Translations under genes and position numbers: made by a program
Assembly (NCBI GenBank): GCA_963667675.1
Contig: OY763929.1
Location: 1,550,001-1,614,000, forward strand
Length of the DNA stretch: 64,000 nt
Reading direction: 5' to 3'
Origin: G963667675 sp963667675
GTDB lineage: Bacteria > Chloroflexota > Dehalococcoidia > Lucifugimonadales > UBA3495
Shown: one piece after another, positions 16,566 through 24,966 of the stretch
Layout: each line of letters opens with the position of its first letter
Numbering within the stretch: the first letter of the stretch is position 1
Notes under the pieces: generated by a model
Database searches by the model: none
What the model was told of the DNA's origin: nothing
Seen by the model: the letters and a program-made list of their open reading frames with translations, nothing else

Positions 16566-17834
16566 TTAAGTCTGAGGAGGTTTCACCTGGGGTTTATCGT
16601 CCTCGATGGGCTTGCCGGTGGCTGGATCGACCTCGAAGGGGCCGGGCAACTCCAACTCTTTGGCGATCTCCCGCGTTGCGGGTATCACTTCCTCGCCCAT
16701 GAGCCTCAGGCTGCGCATAGCCTCCTCGTGGGTCATGGCCCCGTCGCCGTCCCAGAAGAAGACGCTGCCGGGGCGCAGGTATTCCAGTACGTGGCGGATC
16801 CTGGGTATCACTGTCTTGGGTGTGCCGGAGATGATGTTGTAGTCTGCTATCTGGGTCTCGTAGGCTTCACCGAGTATCCCGTCCACGCCGCCACGGACCC
16901 GGGTCGCCGCCTTCTGTGTGGGCAGCACCCTGGTGCGGGATGAGAGGCCCGGCATAGTGGCCAGGCCCGGGTTCAGCGTCCCTTCGTTGCCCCGAAGGAA
17001 CGGATTGCTGGGCCCCTGGATGAACTTTCGTCCCGCTTCCTCCGCCAGTTCCTCGGTTTCATCGACATGAACTTTCCACAGGTAGGAGATGTTTTGGGGC
17101 CCGGACTGATACCCCAGTTCGGTGGCGGTGTCGTGGTATACCTGAAAGGCCTCCTTGGTGGGCTCAAGACGGGTGGAGAGCATTACGTAAGGGATGCGTT
17201 TTTGGGCCGCCCAGACCAGGGAATCCCGGCTGACCACCCCGGGGAGCCAGATGGGCGGATGCGGTTTCTGGTAGGGCATGACCCAAGGGTTTACGTGGCG
17301 GTACTGGAAGTGTTTGCCTTCCCAGCGGAACGGCCCTGGTGTGGTCCAGGCCTTGACAATGAACTCATGGGCCTCCTGAAACCGTTCCCAGTTGTAAGCC
17401 GGTGGAGTGTTGTGAGCGACGGCTTCCCTCCCTGTGCCGCGCACCCATCCGGAAACCAGCCGGCCTCGGGAGATTAGGTCGATCATAGCCAGTTGCTCCA
17501 CCAGCCACAAAGGGTCGTCCCAAACGGGCAGAATGTTACCCAAGAGGACGATCTTGGCCTTGTTGGTGATCTTGGCCAGAATTGCGGCTTCCACGTTCAT
17601 GGCGCCGCCCATACAGAAAGGGGTGCCGTGGTGCTCGTTGAGCATCAGGCCGTCGAATCCCATTTCTTCGGCGTAAATCTTTTCGTCCAGGTACCGGTTG
17701 TAAAGGTTAGCGCCCAGCTCCGAGTCGTAGATCTCGTTGCTGACCTTCAAGTCCATTATTGGAGCTCCGGTGGCCCCAAAGTAGCCCGATTTGGGATCCT
17801 GGTAGGGTCGCTCTGTAAAGTAGCCAATGAACAT
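16566..17834 (-). CDS. LLM-class flavin-dependent oxidoreductase
   Basis: Bacterial-luciferase-like monooxygenase, 422 residues, TIM-barrel, using FMN or F420 with molecular oxygen or a reduced cofactor. From ATG 17834 (AGGGAGACA ribosome site): MFIGYFTERPYQDP, YAEEMGFDGLMLNEHHGTPF, KIVLLGNILPVWDDP, EQLAMIDLISRGRLVSGWVRG, ERFQEAHEFIVKAW, PPIWLPG. A C-terminal Pro-rich tail (FEVDPATGKPIEDDKPQVK) extends beyond the fold. The earlier 17993 start adds an implausible Cys/His-rich leader and is rejected. Substrate unknown. Divergently transcribed from another LLM gene at 18130, each with its own promoter. One of four LLM enzymes in the window. Confidence 0.92.
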   Translation of the reverse strand: MFIGYFTERPYQDPKSGYFGATGAPIMDLKVSNEIYDSELGANLYNRYLDEKIYAEEMGFDGLMLNEHHGTPFCMGGAMNVEAAILAKITNKAKIVLLGNILPVWDDPLWLVEQLAMIDLISRGRLVSGWVRGTGREAVAHNTPPAYNWERFQEAHEFIVKAWTTPGPFRWEGKHFQYRHVNPWVMPYQKPHPPIWLPGVVSRDSLVWAAQKRIPYVMLSTRLEPTKEAFQVYHDTATELGYQSGPQNISYLWKVHVDETEELAEEAGRKFIQGPSNPFLRGNEGTLNPGLATMPGLSSRTRVLPTQKAATRVRGGVDGILGEAYETQIADYNIISGTPKTVIPRIRHVLEYLRPGSVFFWDGDGAMTHEEAMRSLRLMGEEVIPATREIAKELELPGPFEVDPATGKPIEDDKPQVKPPQT

Positions 17835-17909
17835 GGCTGTCTCCCTGTTCAACCTTTGGCCCTGACTCCCTCCATCCGAAGGGAAGACAGGGGCGTCGTG
17901 ACCGTCGGT

Positions 17910-17938
17910 ATTGTAGCATTCACGATGTGCCCTCACAA
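17910..17938 (-). promoter_or_regulatory. Promoter of the minus-strand LLM gene
   Basis: Minus strand: TTGTGA, 17-base spacer, TACAAT, about 75 bases before the ATG at 17834. Spacing and -10 agree with a sigma-70-type promoter. Confidence 0.6.
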
Positions 17939-18072
17939 GCAGACACGTATTAGGACGGTGGTGGGGTCGTCCAACACCAACAGGCTGCCCCAAGGGAGTA
18001 CTTGGGCGCAGACAGGCGATTCCGGGCTGTTATGCTTGGCATGGAGAACGCTGCCTCATGAGAATGGAGCAA

Positions 18073-18101
18073 TTGACCCGCTCACAGTGACGTACTATAG
18101 T
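18073..18101 (+). promoter_or_regulatory. Promoter of the plus-strand LLM gene
   Basis: TTGACC, 17-base spacer, TATAGT, about 28 bases ahead of the ATG at 18130, followed by the ribosome site AGGGAGA. The -10 region and its downstream flank (ACGTACTATAGT, CATCCAA, AGGGA) recur almost unchanged on the minus strand at 26243-26271. Confidence 0.7.
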
Positions 18102-18129
18102 TCGAGTCATCCAACAGGGAGATGCACTC

Positions 18130-19089
18130 ATGAAATACGGGATTACATTGCCGGACAGGGGGGCCCTGGCCAAACCCGAGAAGCTGAGCACTATGGCGCG
18201 GAAGGCAGAGGAACTGGGCTACGACCATATCCTGGTCTCAGAACACATCGTAGTACCCCGAAGGATCGCTTCGGCGTATCCATACAACGAAAGCGGTGCA
18301 TTCCCCGGCGCACCGTCGGGTGAGTCCATGGAGCAACTGACGATGTTGTCCTACCTGGCGGGATGCACCAGCAAGATACGGCTGGCGCCCAGCGTAATGG
18401 TGGCGCCCTATCGCAGCCCTTTGCTGGCCGCCAAGGTCTTGGCCACCCTGGACGTGTTATCTCAAGGCCGGTTGTCGGTTGGTATCGGCGTCGGCTGGAT
18501 GCGAGAGGAGTTCGAGGCGTTGGGCTTGCCTCCGTTTGAGGAACGGGGAGCGGTGACCGACGAGTACCTACAGGCCTTTAAAGAGCTATGGACCAACGAC
18601 AATCCGAGTTTCCAGGGCAAATACGTTAGCTTCGATAACATCAGCTTTCTACCTAAGCCGGTTCAAAAACCATATCCGCCCATCTGGGTCGGCGGAGAGA
18701 GCGGACCGGCGCTGCGGCGTGCTGCAAAGCTGGCCGATGGCTGGTACCCGTTGGCTACAAATTCCACCTATCCTATGCGCACCCTGCAGCAACTGGCGGA
18801 TGGGATAAAGCGGCTGGCTTCCTACGCTCGGAGCTTCGGCAGAGACCCTGGGGAGATCGAGGTCATATACGGGGCTCGCCCCTTTGAGCTCAAGAAATCC
18901 GGCGTTAGCCCGGAATCCGGGCGGCTTCCCTTCGTTGGTACCGTGGATCAGGTGGCATCGGATATCCGGCGTTACGAGGAAGCGGGTGTTGGTTCACTTC
19001 TATTCGACTTTGCCAGTGATAGTGACCAAGTGGAACCCGGTCTACACCGAATGGAGGAGTTTGCCGCCCGGGTATGGCCCAAGGTTTAA
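18130..19089 (+). CDS. LLM-class F420-dependent oxidoreductase
   Basis: 319-residue luciferase-fold enzyme of the kind often annotated as probable F420-dependent (Rv2161c-like) oxidoreductase. Motifs: MKYGITLPDRGALAKPEKL, AEELGYDHILVSEHIVVPR, LAPSVMVAPYRSPLLAAKVLATLDVLS, GRLSVGIGVGWMREEFEALG, ERGAVTDEYLQAFKELW, KPYPPIWVGGESGPALRRAAKLADGWYP. The GVGWM(R/K)EEF pattern is typical of F420-type members, which transfer hydride from F420H2 or act on activated carbon. Clear promoter and ribosome site upstream. It precedes a VOC-family gene by 48 bases, so the two probably form an operon acting on the same small molecule (inference). Confidence 0.92.
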   Translation: MKYGITLPDRGALAKPEKLSTMARKAEELGYDHILVSEHIVVPRRIASAYPYNESGAFPGAPSGESMEQLTMLSYLAGCTSKIRLAPSVMVAPYRSPLLAAKVLATLDVLSQGRLSVGIGVGWMREEFEALGLPPFEERGAVTDEYLQAFKELWTNDNPSFQGKYVSFDNISFLPKPVQKPYPPIWVGGESGPALRRAAKLADGWYPLATNSTYPMRTLQQLADGIKRLASYARSFGRDPGEIEVIYGARPFELKKSGVSPESGRLPFVGTVDQVASDIRRYEEAGVGSLLFDFASDSDQVEPGLHRMEEFAARVWPKV

Positions 19090-19137
19090 TTGGGCCCGCG
19101 ACGGTTGCCGGATCGCAATATTGATTAGGAGTCCAAT

Positions 19138-19530
19138 ATGATGACTGGCGAATTCCGCTGTATCTTCCATGCAAAGGACTATGACAACACCGTGGCCTTT
19201 TACCGGGACGGCTTAGACTTGCCTATCGTCGACGAATGGGACAATGGGCCGGATGATCAAGGCACGGTATTCAGCGCAGCTTCTGGACGGATTGAGGTAC
19301 TAAGGCTTCCTGGCAATCAGGAGCCCGACGCTGTGTGGGACTACAGCAAGCCCCAGGGTGTAACGGTGGCTATTGAAACCGACGACGTGGACGCATTGTA
19401 TAAGCGAAGCGTGGATAGGGGACTGTCGGTTAGACAGGGGCTAACTGTTCAAACCTATGGGCATCGTACCTTCTTCATGTTGAATGATCCGAATGGAGTC
19501 ACGCTTTACATAATGTCCAGACCCGGCTAG
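19138..19530 (+). CDS. VOC-family (glyoxalase/dioxygenase-like) protein
   Basis: 130-residue vicinal-oxygen-chelate domain protein: FRCIFHAKDYDNTVAFYRDGLDLP, then IEVLRLPG, the second beta-alpha-beta repeat with VAIETDDVDALYKRSVDRGL, YGHRTFFMLNDPNGVTLYI. The VOC fold supplies a metal site used by glyoxalases, extradiol dioxygenases, epimerases and resistance proteins. Possible metal ligands are the His near the start of the first module (FH) and the His and Glu-equivalents in the second, but the usual terminal E is replaced by the NGVTLYI context, so metal binding is uncertain. Two tandem ATGs (19138, 19141). Downstream of the LLM gene in the same direction. Confidence 0.85.
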   Translation: MMTGEFRCIFHAKDYDNTVAFYRDGLDLPIVDEWDNGPDDQGTVFSAASGRIEVLRLPGNQEPDAVWDYSKPQGVTVAIETDDVDALYKRSVDRGLSVRQGLTVQTYGHRTFFMLNDPNGVTLYIMSRPG

Positions 19531-19632
19531 CAGCAGATGTTGCCAGCCTGAAATCTCCCGTCATCGCAGCCATGGGCGTGAACCGCTCATCCTGAGCACG
19601 CCGAAGGACTCTTCCCGCGGGCCCTAATAGCC

Positions 19633-20403
19633 CTATTGGGCGGTGAAGCCCCCGTCGATGACCAACTCCGCCCCGGTAACGTAGGCAGACTCGTCGGAGG
19701 CCAGGTACAGGATACCGTAGGCCATGTCATAAGCGTTGCCCAGCCGGCCCAGGGGTATCTTCTCCAGCCAGTCCCCGCGACCAGGCTCGTTGTCATCGGA
19801 GGAACTGGTCAGCGGCGTGTGGGCGTAGCCGGGGTGGACCGAATTGACCCTGATGTTTTCTTTGGCGTATTGGATGGCCGCCGCCTTGGTGAACAACCGA
19901 ATGGCTCCCTTGGCAGCGTGGTAGGCGGTGGAGGAGGGGCCGCCGACGAGCCCGGATATGGAGGAGATATTGATGATGGACCCTCCGCCGACCTTCCGCA
20001 TCTCTGGGATGGCCTGCTTGGTGCCCAGAAAAACGCCCTTGGCGTGGACATTCATTTGCGCGTCCCAGGCCTCTACAGTGGTCTCCTCCACGGTTGCAGG
20101 AGCGCTGGTTCCGGCGTTGTTGACCAGGATATCCAGCTTCCCGTAGTTGGAAACAGTGGAGGCCACGACTTCGATCCAGTTTTGTTCACTGGTAACGTCG
20201 TGGCGGAGGAACAGGGCTGCTCCCCCGTTCCCTCGAATTTGCATGGCGGTCCTTTCCCCCATCTCCTCTTTTATGTCGGTCAAGACCACCTTTGCTCCCT
20301 CTTGGGCGAAGAGCCGCGCCGCCGCGCCACCGAAGCCCATCAGACTCCCCTCGACCCCTGAGGCGGCGCCGGTGATTAAAGCCACTTTACCTTCCAACCG
20401 CAT
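19633..20403 (-). CDS. SDR-family oxidoreductase
   Basis: Classical short-chain dehydrogenase/reductase of 256 residues. Rossmann glycine motif TGAASGVEGSLMGFG (a TGxxxGxx variant with a slight insertion), adenine-stabilising Asp-Val (RHDVT), NNAG at NILVNNAGT, catalytic Ser in IINISSISGL, the YHAAK Tyr-Lys pair, and C-terminal VTGAELVIDGGFTAQ. NAD(P)-dependent; the D at the end of beta-2 (VLTDIKEE) favours NAD. The odd insert between the glycine motif residues (ASGVEGSLMGFGGAAARLF) enlarges the loop. Stand-alone minus-strand gene. Substrate unknown; neighbours suggest small-molecule catabolism. Confidence 0.92.
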   Translation of the reverse strand: MRLEGKVALITGAASGVEGSLMGFGGAAARLFAQEGAKVVLTDIKEEMGERTAMQIRGNGGAALFLRHDVTSEQNWIEVVASTVSNYGKLDILVNNAGTSAPATVEETTVEAWDAQMNVHAKGVFLGTKQAIPEMRKVGGGSIINISSISGLVGGPSSTAYHAAKGAIRLFTKAAAIQYAKENIRVNSVHPGYAHTPLTSSSDDNEPGRGDWLEKIPLGRLGNAYDMAYGILYLASDESAYVTGAELVIDGGFTAQ

Positions 20404-20528
20404 AAAAGTTCTCCTTCGCCAATTTACCTGACCGGATTACAGTTTCACGGTCGGGATGGCTTGCCAATGCCTTCATTGCCATCATTCCCCTCCCCGTCTG
20501 CATGGACGCCTTTTTTGGCGGGTATAAG

Positions 20529-22100
20529 TTAGTCGGTGACTTCGACTCGCTCCCCGTGGTACACACCAATCCCGGGCATATCGATGGTCACTCTCTGGGT
20601 CGGTCCCTCGCTGGCGTGAAACTCCATTACGGCTGGCCACCCCGACCAGACGAATTTACCGTCCTTGGTCTGCTGGATCTCCTGGCGGTAAGGGGGAAAG
20701 AGCTCGCCGCTCTGGTCTTGCTCCCCGCTCGAGTAAAGCTTGTCACCCTGGCGGCTGATATCCAGGATGGGACGTTGGTTGAGAAATCCGGTTAGCACAT
20801 AACGCCCAACGTGATCGTCGAATCGAGAAGGATCAGGCGTCCCCAACTCCCTCACCATCGAAGGCGCAAGCGCCACCTCCATTAGGGAAACGGTGCGGTG
20901 GAACAGCAAGCAATCATAGGCCGGTCCCGGCGCCTCCGGCCCATAGCGAAGATTGTGGCGGGTCAGCCGCTCTGTGTTCAGCCATTTCGCCACGGGCCCG
21001 GAGGCGGGCGCTTTGCGCAGGTCGAGAAAGTAACACTCCGGCCCAACTTGATTGTAGGCGGCAGGGTTGGTGTCCGGCAGAGGCTCTTCGCCCTTGGTTG
21101 TATAGGCGCTGGCAGCGCCGATGACCAGCATCTTCTCCCGGCCGATGCGACTGGCGACGTAGGACCCCATGGAGGTCGCTTTCAGGTCCCGCACTGGATA
21201 TCGCTGCAGATGGACGTTGTGGGCCCCGACGACGATTCGGGCGTCAGGTCCTTCCCGTTTCAAAATCCATTCGAGGGAACTGGCCATTGAGGAGTCCCGG
21301 ACGTTCCAAATGGTTAGAAAGCCCTCGTCGGAATCCAGGTCTCCGGTCTGGGCCATCGCCAAGAGCATATCGCGCAGGACCTCCGCGCTTCTCAGCGCCC
21401 AGTCGTAGTCGTCCCGCGAGCTGGCCTGGATATAGGCCAATCGATGTCGCTCTATCCGATTAATGACCAAGGTCGATTCTGCAATGAGGCGGCGCCAGGT
21501 CCCTTCATCAACTTCGCCCCGCCGGTCGAGGTTGAGGTCGCGAGCCGGCCCTTCGAAGCTCCTCTTCACGTCGTTGGCGAGATTGGCGTCGACCTTGCGT
21601 CCGAACTCCATCAACTCGTTGAAGGGGTGCCGGATATGAAACCAGTTCCCCGTGCCGTCCATCCCATAGAACCGCAGTTCTCGGTCCCGGTCGGGGTTGG
21701 CGTTGTAGTCCCGCATCCATTGGATGAGTTCCTGAAGCTCCGCCCATACCCCCCAGGCATTGGTCACTGACTTGACCACCGTGTCCCAGTCGACGTCAGC
21801 TCCGGCCACGTACTTGTGAATATTACGGCTCTCGACTATTCCCGTTTCAAGCACGAAGGTATTGAATCCATGAGCTTGGACGAGATATTTGAACAGACGG
21901 GCGCGAAAGCGGTTCCATTCGTGCAGATAGTGGGCGTTCTCCGCCAAGGCGACGATCCTGGCATCACCAATCACCTCTCCCAGGAAACCCAGGTCGTCAT
22001 AGCTATCATCGGTTCGCGGTATCGAGAGCGGTATGGCCTCGCCTTGTGCCCAGGCGACGAAGGGTCCTGGGTCAACCGTCGAATTCTGCTCGGCGACCAT
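20529..22100 (-). CDS. Erythromycin esterase-like protein
   Basis: 523-residue protein of the erythromycin esterase (EreA/B)-like superfamily. Start ATG 22100, with ribosome site AAGGGAAC; the upstream 22181 start is rejected. Motifs: ARIVALAENAHYLHEWNRFR (the family E-x-x-H site), FVLETGIVESR, GMDGTGNWFHIRHPFNEL, IVVGAHNVHLQRYPV (His region), MGSYVASRIGREKMLVIGAAS. A C-terminal extension of about 130 residues with beta-strands follows the catalytic domain. Related proteins hydrolyse macrolide lactones but most are of unknown substrate, so resistance should not be assumed. Same strand as the DUF1501 and DUF1800 genes upstream, about 118 bases after the DUF1501 stop. Confidence 0.85.
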   Translation of the reverse strand: MVAEQNSTVDPGPFVAWAQGEAIPLSIPRTDDSYDDLGFLGEVIGDARIVALAENAHYLHEWNRFRARLFKYLVQAHGFNTFVLETGIVESRNIHKYVAGADVDWDTVVKSVTNAWGVWAELQELIQWMRDYNANPDRDRELRFYGMDGTGNWFHIRHPFNELMEFGRKVDANLANDVKRSFEGPARDLNLDRRGEVDEGTWRRLIAESTLVINRIERHRLAYIQASSRDDYDWALRSAEVLRDMLLAMAQTGDLDSDEGFLTIWNVRDSSMASSLEWILKREGPDARIVVGAHNVHLQRYPVRDLKATSMGSYVASRIGREKMLVIGAASAYTTKGEEPLPDTNPAAYNQVGPECYFLDLRKAPASGPVAKWLNTERLTRHNLRYGPEAPGPAYDCLLFHRTVSLMEVALAPSMVRELGTPDPSRFDDHVGRYVLTGFLNQRPILDISRQGDKLYSSGEQDQSGELFPPYRQEIQQTKDGKFVWSGWPAVMEFHASEGPTQRVTIDMPGIGVYHGERVEVTD

Positions 22101-22217
22101 TAGTTCCCTTTCTCCCGAAGGGGGATATAGCGGAGGTTGAATGTCGCGATAAAGGCGACCCCCTACAGTCCCCCTTATCAAGGGGGTCGGGTTGCAGTGG
22201 GCGCCTAAATTAAGCGA

Positions 22218-23348
22218 TTAACCGAGGAAGGGCAGTTTCTCGAAGTTGCCTTCAACGATGGGCTTGGCATCCAGTCCCATCCAGTCTTCGAGTATGGTGG
22301 AGTAGACACCCCGGAAGTCGTAGTTAGGCACCACGTCTCCTTGTTCCAGGTCCCGGTCTTCCATGGATGGATACTCGCTGTATTGGCCGCCCTTGACCTT
22401 ATCGCCCAGGATAAAAGACACGCCTCCGGCGCCGTGGTCGGTACCAGACCCGTTATCGCGGGTCCTTCGGCCGAACTCGGTGAACATCAGCATTATCACG
22501 TTGTCGGCGACGCCGTGCTCCCTCAGGTCATCGAAGAAGCACTCGACTCCTTCGGAAACGTCCTTCCACAACTTGTCGTGCATGTCCATCTGGTTGGAGT
22601 GGCTGTCGAAACTGCCGTGGTCGACATAAAAGACGCGGGTGCCGAAGCCGGCCATGTGGACCTGGGCGATGCCCTTAAGCCGCTTGGCCAGCACCGTGTC
22701 CGGGTATTCAACGCTGGAGGAGTACATTTGGGGAGCTTCCTTCAATATGTCGGCGCCCTTGAGCGTGTCCATGCCGGTCTGCCCCAGGTAGTCCATGACC
22801 GGTCCGCTGCCCATCACCGGGGAATACAACCGGGCGAAGCGGTCCAACATGCGAGTACGCTGTTGCTGCTCCGAGATGCCGGGCAGCAGGCCGTAGGTGT
22901 CCAGGTCGTCCACCACGGCTACCGGCACGCCGGGCAGCACTAATGCCCGGAATAGAGACGCACCGAACGCAACTGCAGTCAGGACATTTTCCTTGTTTGG
23001 GTCCATCTCTCTGGCGGCCCTTCCCAGCCATCCCTCGGTGCCCAGCTTGTCCGGCTCGCAGGTGTGCCATATGTCCATTGAGCGGAAGTGGGAGCGAGGA
23101 GAATTCGAGTACCCCACGCCATGGATGATGGCCATGTCTCCCCGGTCGTAGATGTTCTTTACCGGACCCATCCGAGGATGGAAACCCACCTTGTCGTCAA
23201 TTGGAATCACTTGGTCATCGGGGATAACCACTGTCGGTCGGTTGTCCTTATATAAGGGGTTGGTGTAGGGCACAACCGTGTTTAGATAGTCGTTTCCTCC
23301 GGACAACTGCAGTACAACCAAGACCGGGTCTTTGCTAGTGCTGGTCAT
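22218..23348 (-). CDS. DUF1501 family protein
   Basis: 376-residue DUF1501 (alkaline-phosphatase-superfamily-like) protein. Motifs: VVLQLSGGNDYLNTVVPYTNP, GFHPRMGPVKNIYDRGDMAIIHGVGY, SPRSHFRSMDIWHT, VFYVDHGSFDSHSNQ (family D-G-x-F-D-x-H), MFTEFGRRTRDNGSGTDHGAG, and DFRGVYSTILEDWMG. In many bacteria the DUF1501 protein begins with a Tat signal; here the protein starts directly at MTSTSKDPVLVVLQLSGGND with none. It lies 21 bases downstream of the DUF1800 gene, the usual partner. The pair is proposed in the literature only as uncharacterised; role unknown. Confidence 0.9.
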   Translation of the reverse strand: MTSTSKDPVLVVLQLSGGNDYLNTVVPYTNPLYKDNRPTVVIPDDQVIPIDDKVGFHPRMGPVKNIYDRGDMAIIHGVGYSNSPRSHFRSMDIWHTCEPDKLGTEGWLGRAAREMDPNKENVLTAVAFGASLFRALVLPGVPVAVVDDLDTYGLLPGISEQQQRTRMLDRFARLYSPVMGSGPVMDYLGQTGMDTLKGADILKEAPQMYSSSVEYPDTVLAKRLKGIAQVHMAGFGTRVFYVDHGSFDSHSNQMDMHDKLWKDVSEGVECFFDDLREHGVADNVIMLMFTEFGRRTRDNGSGTDHGAGGVSFILGDKVKGGQYSEYPSMEDRDLEQGDVVPNYDFRGVYSTILEDWMGLDAKPIVEGNFEKLPFLG

Positions 23349-23369
23349 CTCTCTAACCCCTTTAGGATT

Positions 23370-24773
23370 CTACGCGTATTGGTATTCCCTGGTCGCAACT
23401 ATTAGCTGCAGTAACTCGGACACGCGGGTCATCGATGCTTCCACTTGGTCGGCCTTGTCCCAACCGAAGTCCCCGCCTTCTTCTACATAACCTATCAACG
23501 CATCCCGGCTTTCTGCGTTCACTTCCAGGGGACCCATCAGGTCCAAGCAGCTATCCACGACCTTTCCGGGTGAGCGCTCTCCCTGCACCTTGAGGCGTTC
23601 CACCAATGCTTTGACGCCGGGGCGGTCTAGGTCCCCAACCAGATCAGCGGTGAAATTCACCCGCCGCATCAAGGAGCCGCTGTTGATCCACTCGGCGCCT
23701 GTGTGCCAGCCTTCCACGCTGGGAGGGTTCAGCAGGTCCTGGCCCATGTAGCCGGGCTGCCGGGAAAGGTCGCCGATTCCGGGCGCCGGAAACTCGGCTC
23801 CTCCCACCAGTCTCAAAGTGCCCACTACTACCTCTGCCGGGCTCTTGAGGCGGGCAAAGCGGGCGTTTTTGAAGAAGTCCGAATTGAACAGTACCCGCAG
23901 TGTTGAGCGGATGTCGTAACCCGACTCCACCAGAGTATCGGCCAACAAGTCTATCGCCTCCGGGTCTAAGGGAGGGGTGACGGACCAAGCAGGGACCTGG
24001 GCCTCGTCGGCCACGAAGAAGTTGTAAAGGTGCCTCGCGATGAACCGGGCCGTTGCCGGCTGCTCGCAGATTATGCGGATTATGTCCTCACCGTTGAAAT
24101 TGCCCGTCTCCCCCAGGAACGTTTTTTCACCATCGTCGTGGTCTTCCTCCCGGTACTCGAAGAACCAGTCGTGGCGCCCGATTGGGCCCCGGGGCAGCCT
24201 GGGCAAGATGGACCACCCGGTGAAAGCCCGGGAGCACTCTCGGACGTCCACCTCGGTGTAGTTGCCCACGCCCATGCTGAACAGCTCCAACAACTCTCGA
24301 CCCCAGTTCTCGTTGACGGCGGTGGAGTGGTTTTCGCAGTTGTCCAACCAATAAATCATGGCCGGGTCCTTAGCCATCTCCAGGAGAAGCTCTCGGTAAT
24401 CGCCCATTCCTTTTTCACGGAACGTTACGATCATGTCCATCACGTCTTCGTAATGGTCCACCTTGGAGACCCCGGTTGCGAAGACATGGTGCCAGAATAA
24501 GGCCATCTTTTCTTCCAAGGGCCGCTGGGTATTTATCATGTCGTGCAGCCACTCGGCGGCGCCCATGCCGGGGAGGGTGCCGGGGCGCCAGGTCCACGGG
24601 TGGTAGCGCATCATTTCGAGCTGGTCTGGGGGCCCATGTTCTTCCGTGTTTAGGAGTTCTTCTACGGTGGCCTCGTACCCTTTGGCGGCGTGTGCTTCCA
24701 ATTCGTCTCTGGTTGCTCCGAAGCCGGCCCGCCGCATCAGGTGGGCCACTAAAGCTATATCTTGGTCGGCCAT
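23370..24773 (-). CDS. DUF1800 family protein
   Basis: 467-residue DUF1800 protein with the family N-terminus IALVAHLMRRAGFGATRDEL, then PLEEKMALFWHHVFATG, MIYWLDNCENHSTAVNENW, GRELLELFSMGVGNYTE, CSRAFTGWSI, EDIIRIICEQPATARFIARHLYNFFVAD, STLRVLFNSDFFKNARFARLKSPAEVVVG, and DLLNPPSVEGWHTGAEWI. Function unknown; it occurs with DUF1501 across Planctomycetes, Chloroflexota and others. First gene of a minus-strand run DUF1800-DUF1501-erythromycin-esterase-like. Like its partner it lacks a signal peptide. An orphan copy of its first 15 codons or so is recognisable at 62311. Confidence 0.9.
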   Translation of the reverse strand: MADQDIALVAHLMRRAGFGATRDELEAHAAKGYEATVEELLNTEEHGPPDQLEMMRYHPWTWRPGTLPGMGAAEWLHDMINTQRPLEEKMALFWHHVFATGVSKVDHYEDVMDMIVTFREKGMGDYRELLLEMAKDPAMIYWLDNCENHSTAVNENWGRELLELFSMGVGNYTEVDVRECSRAFTGWSILPRLPRGPIGRHDWFFEYREEDHDDGEKTFLGETGNFNGEDIIRIICEQPATARFIARHLYNFFVADEAQVPAWSVTPPLDPEAIDLLADTLVESGYDIRSTLRVLFNSDFFKNARFARLKSPAEVVVGTLRLVGGAEFPAPGIGDLSRQPGYMGQDLLNPPSVEGWHTGAEWINSGSLMRRVNFTADLVGDLDRPGVKALVERLKVQGERSPGKVVDSCLDLMGPLEVNAESRDALIGYVEEGGDFGWDKADQVEASMTRVSELLQLIVATREYQYA

Positions 24774-24845
24774 AACTTTTTATCCTCTACGGTATTTTCC
24801 GTTGGAGTTTTGATCAGTTGGCGAAAATTATTTGAAGCCCGTAAC

Positions 24846-24889
24846 GAGGTGAACTATACACCACTCAGAGGTGAACTATACACCACTCA
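24846..24889. repeat. Tandem 22-bp duplication upstream of the DUF1800 operon
   Basis: Two exact head-to-tail copies of a 22-base unit starting GAGGTGAACTATACACC (24846-24867 and 24868-24889), in the leader of the minus-strand DUF1800 gene. Each contains a GGTG/CACC imperfect dyad and, on the minus strand, a TATAGT hexamer. The 22-base period is about two helical turns, as expected for stacked regulator sites. Confidence 0.85.
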
Positions 24890-24966
24890 AATGATAGACG
24901 AGACGCAGTATTCCCGTCAACGACCTGGTTGGTTAGCCGCGAGCCGATACAGCGAGCCCTTCCCCT

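Noticed and set aside
20529..22100. Macrolide resistance gene
   Set aside because: Only superfamily-level similarity to erythromycin esterase; no evidence for macrolide specificity, so not called a resistance determinant.
22341..22943. 200-residue reading opposite the DUF1501 gene
   Set aside because: Antisense shadow.
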